Positions 8,453-16,069 of a stretch of 64,000 nt of DNA are shown here, one piece after another. The notes under the pieces were generated by a model. The model was not told the origin of the DNA. It was given only the letters and a program-made list of their open reading frames with translations, and ran no database searches. Each line of letters begins with the position of its first letter. Within the stretch, counting starts at the first letter, position 1. Made by a program: the position numbers and the translations under genes. Origin of the DNA: Rhizobium sp. CFBP 8762 (GTDB lineage Bacteria; Pseudomonadota; Alphaproteobacteria; Rhizobiales; Rhizobiaceae); the NCBI RefSeq assembly GCF_014841565.1, contig NZ_JACYUD010000008.1, forward strand, positions 100,221 to 164,220. Direction: 5' to 3'.

Positions 8453-9595
8453 TTAGAAACGCATGGTGTAGTTGACGGTGGCGTAGTGAACCGCGCCCGC
8501 GTAGCGGAAGTTAACCGCGATGGCCGGGGCAACACGCGCCTTACGCTGGCTTTCTGGCACATCGAACACGGATGGCACTGTGATCGTCACAGCCGCTTGA
8601 TAATCGCCCGTTGACGGGTTCACATCGTTCGCCACCAGACCGGCACGGGTTGCCGCCTGCATGACCTGCCGCGCCGCAGATGCGACCTGCTGCAAACCAG
8701 CATCAGTGAAGGGCACACGGGCATTGTTCAGGAAGATGCCAAGCATGGCTTCCTCTGTCCGCGCTACGATCCAGTCCGTTGCGTGAACCTCATCGATGAA
8801 AGTGTTCGGTGTCAGCGTAGAGCCTTCTGTGACGAAGTTGCGCCCGCCGATATCGATGTAGGTGTTGGCGCAATGACCGGACACCTTGTCCTGTCCGATA
8901 CCCGGCACAAAGCCCGTAACAGCGGTCAGGGCGGCCGATGCGATGTTCACCGCAGCCACACCGTCAAGCGTCTTGAACTTCGCTGTGTATGCGCTGTTGG
9001 CATCGTCAAAGTTGAACGTGCCCAGCTTGGCAGCAAGCGCGATGGAAGGCCATTCAGCTGGGTCCGAATGGTAGAACACCGAGGTGCGATCAACCGTGCC
9101 TTTGAACCGTGCTGCAATGTTTGTCGTGTTGGACGCAACCAGCATCAGCGGATCGTTGCTATCGATGAAGGTCTGCTTGTTCTTGGACTGCACCCACGAC
9201 ACAAGACCGTCAAGCTTTGGCGTGTCGCGCAAACTGCTGTCCACGGTCACGAAGTAGAAGTCCGGGTCATAGTCGTAGATCAGGTTCAACTGCGCCGTCA
9301 GGCCCGCGGCGTTGGCCGCGACGGTCGGATCGTAATACGCAATCTTGATCTGCAAGGGGCGCGGGTTCTGCGAGAACGCTTCCGCAGCCGCCTTGTAGGC
9401 ATCCGTGGTGGTCACGAAGTCCGCTGCGACCTCATCGAGCGTGCCATAGGCCTTCACCCGGCGGCTCGCATCCACCTGCCCTGCAATTGCCGTGGGCTGG
9501 ATCAGCAGCGCCGTACCAAACCCCCGGCGGCTGGGGGACTTGTCATTTCGGGACAGCGAGACATTGACGACTCTGCTGTAGGGTATCTTTGCCAT
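8453..9595 (-). CDS. Tail sheath protein (DUF3383-like)
   Basis: 380 residues. The N-terminus (IPYSRVVNVSLSRNDKSPSR) and RRGFGTALLIQPT resemble DUF3383, the sheath family of Bcep781-like myoviruses. Later blocks fit an alpha/beta sheath domain: FYFVTVDSSLRDTPKLDGLV and FIDSNDPLMLVAS. Sheath is the contractile outer layer of the tail. A gap of 12 nt separates it from the tube gene. Confidence 0.88.
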   Translation of the reverse strand: MAKIPYSRVVNVSLSRNDKSPSRRGFGTALLIQPTAIAGQVDASRRVKAYGTLDEVAADFVTTTDAYKAAAEAFSQNPRPLQIKIAYYDPTVAANAAGLTAQLNLIYDYDPDFYFVTVDSSLRDTPKLDGLVSWVQSKNKQTFIDSNDPLMLVASNTTNIAARFKGTVDRTSVFYHSDPAEWPSIALAAKLGTFNFDDANSAYTAKFKTLDGVAAVNIASAALTAVTGFVPGIGQDKVSGHCANTYIDIGGRNFVTEGSTLTPNTFIDEVHATDWIVARTEEAMLGIFLNNARVPFTDAGLQQVASAARQVMQAATRAGLVANDVNPSTGDYQAAVTITVPSVFDVPESQRKARVAPAIAVNFRYAGAVHYATVNYTMRF

Positions 9596-9632
9596 TACGT
9601 GGCCCTTTCAGAAAATGCCCTGTCAGGGCGGA

Positions 9633-10202
9633 TTATTCGGCGCGGATGTGGATGAAACTTGCCTGCTCGATCACGTCGATCAGCATGCCGTCGCGGATCA
9701 TCCCACGGACATAGAGGTCCATTTGCCCTCGCGGCTGCCATTGGTTGTTGATCCAGTCCGGGACGTTGCGGACCTGTGATATTCGGTGAACCACCAGAGA
9801 CGGAAACATGGGCTCCATGGTCTGACTAAGCCGCGCCGCAGCCCGCACGGGGCGCAGCAGTCCGGTCACATCATCCGAGCCGTAAGCATGGATCGAGAAG
9901 CGCCATTCAGTTTCGACAACCGGAACAGCTTGCACCTCGGATTCGGTGACCTCATCGCCTGTCGACGTGGCGTTATCTGCGGTCAGAAGTGTGTTATCAG
10001 CGACCAAAATTAGCTGGTTGCCGTACTCATCGAAGTATTCCACGTCCTGCTCGTGCTGGCGGACATCATCCATGCCCAGAAACGAGACCATGACGTACGG
10101 AAGTGGCGGCGACTTGCCCCCTTCATGCGCCCGGATTGTCACGAGGTTGGTCCGTGACTCGACCCACTTGGCTACGGCGTCAATGACAGCATCATTCGTC
10201 AT
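9633..10202 (-). CDS. Neck/tail terminator protein (LIC_12616-like)
   Basis: 189 residues from an ATG at 10200-10202; an ATG 52 codons earlier would overlap the neighbouring gene almost entirely and was rejected. The start MTNDAVIDAVAKWVESRT and the block PPLPYVMVSFLG match a family of phage neck terminator proteins named after Leptospira LIC_12616. These cap the tail end that meets the head. It overlaps the upstream gene by 11 nt. Confidence 0.75.
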   Translation of the reverse strand: MTNDAVIDAVAKWVESRTNLVTIRAHEGGKSPPLPYVMVSFLGMDDVRQHEQDVEYFDEYGNQLILVADNTLLTADNATSTGDEVTESEVQAVPVVETEWRFSIHAYGSDDVTGLLRPVRAAARLSQTMEPMFPSLVVHRISQVRNVPDWINNQWQPRGQMDLYVRGMIRDGMLIDVIEQASFIHIRAE

Positions 10203-10533
10203 TCCGCTTCTCCAAGCCCAGCGCGAACCGGTAGAACGCACCTTCGAAACGAGGCCACAGGAACAACACCCGATAGCGCTTGCCCATGTGGGTGATGTGA
10301 TCGTCTTCCGACACTTCCGAACGGCTCCATGCCATCCAGCGCGCTTCTGTACGCACACCCTCGGGCATGTCCATCAACTGGCGACCGGTTGTCGGCTGTA
10401 TGGTCGCTTGAATGATCACCGGCGTTGCCTCACCCTCGACATAGCGACCACCGGGAACGTAAGCACCCGGCGCACGCGGCTCGTGCGTGACGGCCACTGC
10501 TTCCTCATCGATGGCAATCGCAACGTCGATCAT
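10192..10533 (-). CDS. Head-tail joining protein, hypothetical
   Basis: 113 residues from an ATG at 10531-10533 that overlaps the upstream stop as ATGA; GGAAGG lies upstream. Content is beta-rich (PVIIQATIQPTTGRQLMDMP; YRVLFLWPRFEGAFYRFALG). It lies among neck genes between the gp10-like protein and the terminator protein and probably takes part in the head-tail junction. No specific family is recognised. Confidence 0.65.
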   Translation of the reverse strand: MIDVAIAIDEEAVAVTHEPRAPGAYVPGGRYVEGEATPVIIQATIQPTTGRQLMDMPEGVRTEARWMAWSRSEVSEDDHITHMGKRYRVLFLWPRFEGAFYRFALGLEKRNDE

Positions 10534-10994
10534 TTGTGAACCTTCCAAGTAACAGCACCGCGCATCTCACCGGAATCAATCAGCGGGTTTGACGATCCCT
10601 TAAGCGCTATCGTGACCGGGCTGTTTGGCGGGCTTGCGAGCGAGGTGATTTCCTCTTGAATGTCGCCTTGTGCCAGAATGCCGAGCTTCGACAGCACCTG
10701 CTTTGTGTTGGTTTCGCCGCGCAGGATCTTCGCAGCCGATGCTTTCAGCGCCGATCCATACTTGCTCTGGTTTTCACGCATGGAGTTGCGCATGAATGGC
10801 CGCTCTGGAATTGGTCCACCCCAGCCGCCGCCTGATGCGCCGCCCTTCGTGCCAAACTCATTCCAGACGGCCTTCTGGATGTTGTCGCTATCGGCTTCAC
10901 CGGCTGGGAAGCCTACCTTGATTTGTCGCGGTCCCGGCACCTTGGCGGGGAGCTTTACATGCTGGACCCGCTTAACCTTGACCGTGAACCCCAT
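10530..10994 (-). CDS. Neck protein, HK97 gp10-like / virion morphogenesis
   Basis: 154 residues. The pattern KVGFPAGEADSDNIQKAVWN followed by EFGTKGG and IPERPFMRNSM is the signature of phage neck (gp10/gpG-type) proteins: a conserved N-E-F-G-T, a glycine-rich loop and P-x-R-P-F. The C-terminus has the usual ITSLASPPN and PLIDSGEMRG blocks. It acts in tail-head joining. Confidence 0.82.
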   Translation of the reverse strand: MGFTVKVKRVQHVKLPAKVPGPRQIKVGFPAGEADSDNIQKAVWNEFGTKGGASGGGWGGPIPERPFMRNSMRENQSKYGSALKASAAKILRGETNTKQVLSKLGILAQGDIQEEITSLASPPNSPVTIALKGSSNPLIDSGEMRGAVTWKVHK

Positions 10995-11392
10995 CAGACC
11001 ACCAGCGGCCCGGCGAAGTTCATGCGCATCAAGGCTAGAAACTGTTGCCCGTAGGTGGTGCCACCATAGAGGGCGTCAACGCCAGTAGCCGAACTGCCCG
11101 ATCCAGAAACGCCGGCATACGTCACCTCGACATCGCCCACCTTGCGGCTTTTCATAGGGCCTGTGAGTGCGATGTTGCCCGCCTTGCCCATGGCCCGATC
11201 TGGTTCGCCTTCAATGGTCAGCAAATGCGCCGTAAGGTAGAGCTGCGCAGGTACGCGGTCGCGCTCCAGCCAGCTTTCACCGACCTTACCGATGGCCTCA
11301 TCCAGCACCAGTTGAACAAGCGTGTCGTTGACCGGAATGAATTGCGGGAACCGCGCCTTGAACGTTGCTGGTGTGGGCTGAACATAGGCCAT
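10994..11392 (-). CDS. Head-tail adaptor (DUF4054-like)
   Basis: 132 residues from an ATG at 11390-11392. The sequence TFKARFPQFIPVNDTLVQLV followed by LDEAIGKVGESW, then the AQLYLTAHLLTIEG motif, fits DUF4054 head-tail connector proteins. The C-terminal YGGTTYGQQFLALMRMNFAG is also typical. The role is to bind the portal/capsid side of the neck. Confidence 0.8.
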   Translation of the reverse strand: MAYVQPTPATFKARFPQFIPVNDTLVQLVLDEAIGKVGESWLERDRVPAQLYLTAHLLTIEGEPDRAMGKAGNIALTGPMKSRKVGDVEVTYAGVSGSGSSATGVDALYGGTTYGQQFLALMRMNFAGPLVV

Positions 11393-11397
11393 CGTGA

Positions 11398-11598
11398 TCA
11401 CTTCTCGGTCTTGGTGTCTTTCGGCTTTTCGTCTTCGGCTTCTTCGACGGTGATCACCTCGGCTGCCAGCCAAGCTTTTACAATGTCGGAGTCCTTTACA
11501 GTGTCCCATTCCGGAACGTTAACGGTAGCGCCGGGACGGATAGACGGACCGCTCGGCAGATGCAGAACAGCATCATGTTTGGACGTGACTTTGGCCAT
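11398..11598 (-). CDS. Small phage protein, unknown
   Basis: 66 residues, acidic and lysine-rich at the C-terminus (EEAEDEKPKDTKTEK). The central beta-like segment LPSGPSIRPGATVNVPEWD is reminiscent of small accessory proteins located between capsid and connector genes. It lies 5 nt upstream of the adaptor gene in the same operon. Virion or assembly factor; function unknown. Confidence 0.6.
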   Translation of the reverse strand: MAKVTSKHDAVLHLPSGPSIRPGATVNVPEWDTVKDSDIVKAWLAAEVITVEEAEDEKPKDTKTEK

Positions 11599-11650
11599 TG
11601 TCGTGGCTCCTGTTGGGGTAAGAGACCCCGGCGAACCGGGGCCTGTTTTG

Positions 11651-12220
11651 TTAGGAGGCCGAGCCGGAATTTGACGCCAGCTTTGCGTCGACCAGCTCTT
11701 TCAGCTTGGCGTCAGTGACGTTGTGCGCGTAGGACACACCGAGGTCAGCCGCCTGCTTTTTCAGTGCTTCACGGTCCGGTGCTGGCTGTTTCTGGGATGA
11801 AGCACGAAGACTTTCCAGCTCACTTGCCAGAGCAATCTTTTCGCTTTCCAGTTCGGTTACCTTGGACATAAGCGAGCGCTTTTCGGTTTCAAAGCCAAAC
11901 GCCTTGGCGTCTGAGTCGCTACGAAGGGTCACAAGAGCATTGGACTGCCACTCGACGCGCTCTTGAAGCACCTCAATGTGACTTTCAAGCTCGGTGATCT
12001 TTGCGCTTGCCTCGGGGGCGGCAGAGTTCAAATCAGACAATTTGTCTGTTTTACGGTCGGGTGTGTAATCGCCTTCAACCGTGAACCATCCGGTTGCTTC
12101 CAGATGCTCCTTTTCACGTTCAAAGATTTCCACATCCGCCGTTTCGCCCGGCTCCACCAGAACCGGACCTTTGATGGTATTGACGCCGCGTGGTCCGGCT
12201 TGTGTGTTGGTGACCTTCAT
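11651..12220 (-). CDS. Coiled-coil phage protein with HeH/SAP-like tail
   Basis: 189 residues. The N-terminal part (about 1-50) has the small beta segment IKGPVLVEPGETADVEIFER shared in theme with the adjacent 66-residue protein. Residues about 70-145 form a heptad-rich coiled coil (ITELESHIEVLQERVEW; KVTELESEKIALASELESL). The C-terminal DLGVSYAHNVTDAKLKELVD looks like a HeH/SAP-type helix-extension-helix motif found in phage accessory proteins. It may act in head completion; not assigned. Confidence 0.6.
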   Translation of the reverse strand: MKVTNTQAGPRGVNTIKGPVLVEPGETADVEIFEREKEHLEATGWFTVEGDYTPDRKTDKLSDLNSAAPEASAKITELESHIEVLQERVEWQSNALVTLRSDSDAKAFGFETEKRSLMSKVTELESEKIALASELESLRASSQKQPAPDREALKKQAADLGVSYAHNVTDAKLKELVDAKLASNSGSAS

Positions 12221-12232
12221 AGTCAGTCCTCC

Positions 12233-13183
12233 TTAGATGCCATCGAGATAGCGAACAGCCTTCGGACGGCGGATGTCCACGCCACCCAGACGGAAGATGC
12301 CGGGGACGTCAAAGCGCATCGGACCAGTCTGCCAAGCCGGAAGGAACCGGAACGGCATCGGAATGTGCATTTTCAGCACGTCAGGCGAGCGGCGGTAAGC
12401 GACCATGCGCTTTGTGCCGCCAGCGCCAGCAGTATCCAAGAAGCCGAACACGCCACGGATTGTGAGCGCTTGGCCCGTTGTCCGGGTGTAAATGTTGTTC
12501 CGCTCGATCCATTCCAGAATTGTGGTCTGGTTTACCGCGTCGATCCGGCGCGTGGACAGGTCCAGCATCACCGAATACGGCATCAGAAGCGTATCCGCGA
12601 TTTCGCCGCCCAAGGTGCCGGTAAACATCCCGGTCAACTGGCCATTGATGTCGCGAAGAACCTGATCAGGCGTTTTGCTGGCGAAGGTAGTCGATGAACC
12701 CGTGCCGTCAGCCGGAGCCGTGGTGGCTGTTGGCGATGAGGCATTCACGAGGCCAGTAAAGCCCTTGCCAGCGTCACCAACGAACGCAACCTGATCAATC
12801 TTTTCCTCAGCAATGCGTCGGGCCAAAGAAGCCTTATCGTTGGTGAGGTTCATGCCGAGCAGTTGGGCTGTCCCGAGTTCTTCGAGATTGTAGCCGTAGC
12901 CAATCGCCGCCATGGAGACGCCGGTTTCGAACTTCTCACGGGTCAAGCCGACCTTTGGAACGTCCTGCGCTTCACCGTGGAACCACTGCGCCTGTCCGAC
13001 GCCGTCCATGGAGAAGTAGGTAACAGACTGAATCCATTCCGGCGCTGACGTGTCCACAGGGATCAACTGGGGATACTGGATATCCTGATAGCGGATCGCG
13101 TAGACGGTAGGCTCGATCAACGCAGCCTGACGGATGAGAAAGCTCATCGCGACCTGCTGAGCGTCATTGATATGCATGTTCAT
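12233..13183 (-). CDS. Major capsid protein (DUF2184-like)
   Basis: 316 residues from an ATG at 13181-13183 that follows GGAGCG. Blocks YGYNLEELGTAQLLGMNLTN and AEEKIDQVAFVGDAGKGFTG, then DTLLMPYSVMLDLSTRRID, are characteristic of DUF2184, the capsid family of Bcep781-type myoviruses. It follows the decoration gene by 13 nt. An upstream in-frame ATG overlaps that neighbour and was not used. Confidence 0.88.
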   Translation of the reverse strand: MNMHINDAQQVAMSFLIRQAALIEPTVYAIRYQDIQYPQLIPVDTSAPEWIQSVTYFSMDGVGQAQWFHGEAQDVPKVGLTREKFETGVSMAAIGYGYNLEELGTAQLLGMNLTNDKASLARRIAEEKIDQVAFVGDAGKGFTGLVNASSPTATTAPADGTGSSTTFASKTPDQVLRDINGQLTGMFTGTLGGEIADTLLMPYSVMLDLSTRRIDAVNQTTILEWIERNNIYTRTTGQALTIRGVFGFLDTAGAGGTKRMVAYRRSPDVLKMHIPMPFRFLPAWQTGPMRFDVPGIFRLGGVDIRRPKAVRYLDGI

Positions 13184-13196
13184 TTGGTCGCTCCTA

Positions 13197-13634
13197 TTAG
13201 CCGAGACGCAGCACGGCGAGGCCAGCACCGGCGGTGCTTGTGTCCCATTGCGCATTTGCGATGAGTGTGTTTGCGGTCGCTGTCTTCCAAAGGGCGCCGG
13301 TCGCTGGGGTGTAGTAGACGGGATCGCCTACCGCGACGGCTTCCGATGTCAGAACGACAATCGGGCCTTTTTTGATGACGGCGACATTGTCGTACTGCTC
13401 GTACTTGCCAGTTGGGCGCGTTGTATCGAGCACGGCAATGCCTGCGAACTTGACGGTTGGTTCGGAGTCAACAACCTGATTGTCGGCGGTGCCCTGAACA
13501 CAAACCTTGCCGAAGCCAATGCCCTCGACGTCTTCTGCAAGGCGCGTGACGACAACATTCGGCTCCATGTTTGGGATCATGCCCTCAACCCAGCGAAGGT
13601 GAGTGGCGACATAATTGGTCTGGATAGTCGGCAT
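13197..13634 (-). CDS. Capsid decoration/cement protein (DUF2190-like)
   Basis: 145 residues with repeated small beta motifs, GIAVLDTTRPTGKYEQYDNV and AVAVGDPVYYTPATGALWKT, as in DUF2190 head-stabilising proteins. Located between protease/scaffold and major capsid genes, where cement proteins are found. It would bind the outside of the expanded capsid. Confidence 0.82.
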   Translation of the reverse strand: MPTIQTNYVATHLRWVEGMIPNMEPNVVVTRLAEDVEGIGFGKVCVQGTADNQVVDSEPTVKFAGIAVLDTTRPTGKYEQYDNVAVIKKGPIVVLTSEAVAVGDPVYYTPATGALWKTATANTLIANAQWDTSTAGAGLAVLRLG

Positions 13635-14203
13635 TATGCGGCTCCCTTGTTCTGGGTCATCCAGGCCGAAGCCATGTCAGTGACCATTGCGTTGTGAGCG
13701 GTTGACGCAGGCGCGGTATCAGCTTGCTTCACACCATCTGCTACGACACGGGCGAATGGATCAGCACCAGCGGCCTTCTGAGCGTCTTCGGCAAGGATGT
13801 CGAAACGGGCGTCGATGTAGGCGTCTGGCTTGCCAGCAAGAGCAGCGTCACCCAGCTTTGCAGTCACCACAGCGCGGCGAATGGCGGCGTCGGACAGGCC
13901 GTCCACCTTCACATCCTTGGCGATCTTGGTGGCAATAGCGATCAGGCCGGCGCGATCTGCGACCAGCTTGTCGAGTGCAGCGCCGTCAACCACCTTGGCC
14001 TTAAGATCGTCAATCTCGGCGTCCTTCTTCGCCAGTTCGGCGTCTTTGGTCGCAAGAGCGGTCTGATGCTTGTTGTCGGCATCAATCAGTTTCGCCGCAG
14101 AGGACTCGAGGTCCTTCTGTAGCTTGGAAATGGCCTGGGCGCCCTGGTCGGTTGTCTGAACCGACAGTCCGTCCACGACCACAGTCCGAAGTGCTTCAGT
14201 CAT
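13634..14203 (-). CDS. Nested scaffold protein from internal start
   Basis: An in-frame ATG at 14201-14203 inside the DUF2213 gene is preceded by AAGGAG at a 9-nt spacing. It would make a 189-residue protein starting MTEALRTVVVDGLS, consisting of the coiled-coil (KDLESSAAKLIDADNKHQTA; KKDAEIDDLKAKV) and the C-terminal capsid-contact region without the protease. This is the lambda C/Nu3 arrangement. The strong internal ribosome-binding site is the evidence. Confidence 0.6.
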   Translation of the reverse strand: MTEALRTVVVDGLSVQTTDQGAQAISKLQKDLESSAAKLIDADNKHQTALATKDAELAKKDAEIDDLKAKVVDGAALDKLVADRAGLIAIATKIAKDVKVDGLSDAAIRRAVVTAKLGDAALAGKPDAYIDARFDILAEDAQKAAGADPFARVVADGVKQADTAPASTAHNAMVTDMASAWMTQNKGAA

Positions 14204-14785
14204 GGTGACTGTCTCCTTGTCGGTGGTTGAAATAGGGGCGGCGCCCCAACTATGCGGCTCGGCATCGCCGATCCTGCATTCGGTCCCGGCACGTCCACGC
14301 TCGACTATCGCGACGTGGTTTGCTCGGATGTTTTTCTGAACAGCGTCGTAGGGCTGGCCATCTGCTGTGACCCCGCTCTCGAAAGCCAGATCGCAGGTAT
14401 AGCCAGCGGATAATTCGCGCTTACCTGCGTGAACTGCGGCGATTGCTGCCGCATCCTTAAGGATCAGGGGCAGTGATATTCGATTGCCATCCCACGTCGC
14501 AGCGGTGCTGACTTCACCAACGGCCAGATCCTTCCAATTCTCGGAGGTTACGGCCACGGATGGATGGTCAACAGTCACCGGCGCATGGCTGAAAGAGCGC
14601 AGGCTGTCAGTATTGCGAACCTCTGCTTCGCTACGGTAGACGCGAACGACTGGAAGTTCGGGCTTGCCTACCTCAATGCCGGTATAAAGCTGGATGCCTG
14701 TCCGCACCGCCTTGGCGTCGGCAATAAGGTATCCTTCGGTGGTCCGACGCGTGCCGGACACCGCTACAGCGTCGGTGAAATTCAT
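13634..14785 (-). CDS. Prohead protease fused to scaffold (DUF2213)
   Basis: 383 residues. The first about 180 belong to DUF2213, a prohead protease family (SFSHAPVTVDHPSVAV; KRELSAGYTCDLAFESG; NHVAIVERGRAG). The remainder is a coiled-coil scaffold-like region. The protease would cut the scaffold and capsid tails during head maturation. It sits immediately before decoration and capsid genes. Confidence 0.85.
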   Translation of the reverse strand: MNFTDAVAVSGTRRTTEGYLIADAKAVRTGIQLYTGIEVGKPELPVVRVYRSEAEVRNTDSLRSFSHAPVTVDHPSVAVTSENWKDLAVGEVSTAATWDGNRISLPLILKDAAAIAAVHAGKRELSAGYTCDLAFESGVTADGQPYDAVQKNIRANHVAIVERGRAGTECRIGDAEPHSWGAAPISTTDKETVTMTEALRTVVVDGLSVQTTDQGAQAISKLQKDLESSAAKLIDADNKHQTALATKDAELAKKDAEIDDLKAKVVDGAALDKLVADRAGLIAIATKIAKDVKVDGLSDAAIRRAVVTAKLGDAALAGKPDAYIDARFDILAEDAQKAAGADPFARVVADGVKQADTAPASTAHNAMVTDMASAWMTQNKGAA

Positions 14786-14788
14786 TGG

Positions 14789-15037
14789 TTAAGCCTCTTG
14801 CACCCTTGTCGCCGCTTCATAGCGGCTGATGTCGTCTTCTCGACCAGAGCCGAACACGTAGCGCATCGCTAGCGCATTAATTCCGATGTCGCAGTCCACG
14901 CAAAGCGCCCGGTATTGCGTGCGCCCGCCGACCTTGTCAGCGCAAACATTCCACTGCGCATGACCCGGCTTTGAACCGCAGCGGGTACACGGCACACGCT
15001 TGATGCCAGCCGCCGTATAGGGTTCTAAGCGGGGCAT
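14789..15037 (-). CDS. Small zinc-finger-like phage protein
   Basis: 82 residues from an ATG at 15035-15037. Two CxxC pairs (CTRCGSKPGHAQWNVC near residue 17; CVDC near residue 47) suggest a metal-binding fold. The segment SKPGHAQWNVCAD recurs in small proteins of alphaproteobacterial phages. It lies 3 nt before the protease gene. Function unknown. Confidence 0.7.
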   Translation of the reverse strand: MPRLEPYTAAGIKRVPCTRCGSKPGHAQWNVCADKVGGRTQYRALCVDCDIGINALAMRYVFGSGREDDISRYEAATRVQEA

Positions 15038-15083
15038 GTACGTCCTTCTTGATAAAGCGGTTGACATCGGTTTATGTAGCCGC

Positions 15084-15296
15084 ATGACCGACGAACAATT
15101 TCGAGCCCTTCGGAAAATGCTGCTGGAGCAGAATGTCAAAATCGCTGAACTGACGTTTGAATTTCGTCGGCTCAAAGAGGCTATGACGACGACTGAGGTC
15201 ATCTACGTGGAAGACGAAGACCGTCTTGACACTGATCAGCTAACCGAACTTCTTAAAACTCGACAATCGCGCGGGCCAAGCAGCGGCACTGAATAG
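15084..15296 (+). CDS. Small coiled-coil protein on opposite strand (moron candidate)
   Basis: 70 residues, MTDEQFRALRKMLLEQ at the start, with an amphipathic helix (KIAELTFEFRRLKEAMTT) and an acidic C-terminus. It is divergent from the zinc-finger gene and its end overlaps the minor head gene by 44 nt. TTGATA (15049-15054) and TATGTA (15073-15078) are 18 nt apart and would place the transcript start near the ATG, which lacks a Shine-Dalgarno. It may be a moron or a spurious frame. Confidence 0.45.
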   Translation: MTDEQFRALRKMLLEQNVKIAELTFEFRRLKEAMTTTEVIYVEDEDRLDTDQLTELLKTRQSRGPSSGTE

Positions 15297-16068
15297 GCTG
15301 CCCCGGCGGTAAGCCATTCTCGGCCCCTGTAGGCTCACCCCACTTGTATTCCTTGCCTTCCAGCTTCTTATGCCGCGCTCTCACGCGCTCATCACGGCTG
15401 GTCAGCCACTTGTAGGTCGTGATACCCGCCTGCTGCTGCCGGATGCGGTTGAGGTCAGAATTAAGCTTTGCCGACTGGTCGCGCGCTATAAGCCCTGCCC
15501 GCCGGTCAGCTATGCCGAACTGCTCAGTGAGTGCCTTGCGCAGGGTCGTGACCGAGTTGCCGGCGATGCTGTTTTCGTAGACCGTCTGCTCAATCCGTTT
15601 GATCACATCATCGGCCAGACCTTGGATGAGCGAAGCATTGCGGCCCGCTACGTCCCGCAGATACTCTTCTAGGTCTTCATCCCGAACCACTGCCCGCAGA
15701 TCGATCCCCAGCGCCTTCTTTGCCGCCGCCATAAACCCGGCTGTGTGGCGCTGTGCTTCCAATCCAAGGATACGATTGACCGTTTCGGACGCCGACCGCT
15801 GCAATGACGTGGCCAATGCGGCCACCCGTTGGAACCATGACCGGTCTGCATCGGCCATTAAGCCCGACACAGCGCGTTTGTGCTCCAGTTCGGCCCGATA
15901 TAGCGGAATGATCGTCTCCCGCGTCTCTGCGGCTATTCCAGCCAGCATTACCCGCAACGCGGCGTGATATTGCTTGACAGTGGATAGGCGCTCTTCAATC
16001 GGTGGCAGTTCGACCACCGTGCCCTTCGGCCTTTTGGCGATCTTGGCGAGGGAGTAGCGGAGCATCAA
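15253..16068 (-). CDS. Minor head protein, SPP1 gp7 / Mu gpF-like
   Basis: 271 residues. The C-terminal block TYKWLTSRDERVRARHKKLE followed by PIQCRCLARAIVEF is the classic phage Mu F / SPP1 gp7 domain ending in H...QCRC. Earlier segments are helical. Such proteins associate with the portal and enter with DNA. It lies directly after the portal gene. Confidence 0.88.
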   Translation of the reverse strand: MMLRYSLAKIAKRPKGTVVELPPIEERLSTVKQYHAALRVMLAGIAAETRETIIPLYRAELEHKRAVSGLMADADRSWFQRVAALATSLQRSASETVNRILGLEAQRHTAGFMAAAKKALGIDLRAVVRDEDLEEYLRDVAGRNASLIQGLADDVIKRIEQTVYENSIAGNSVTTLRKALTEQFGIADRRAGLIARDQSAKLNSDLNRIRQQQAGITTYKWLTSRDERVRARHKKLEGKEYKWGEPTGAENGLPPGQPIQCRCLARAIVEF

Positions 16069-16069
16069 A

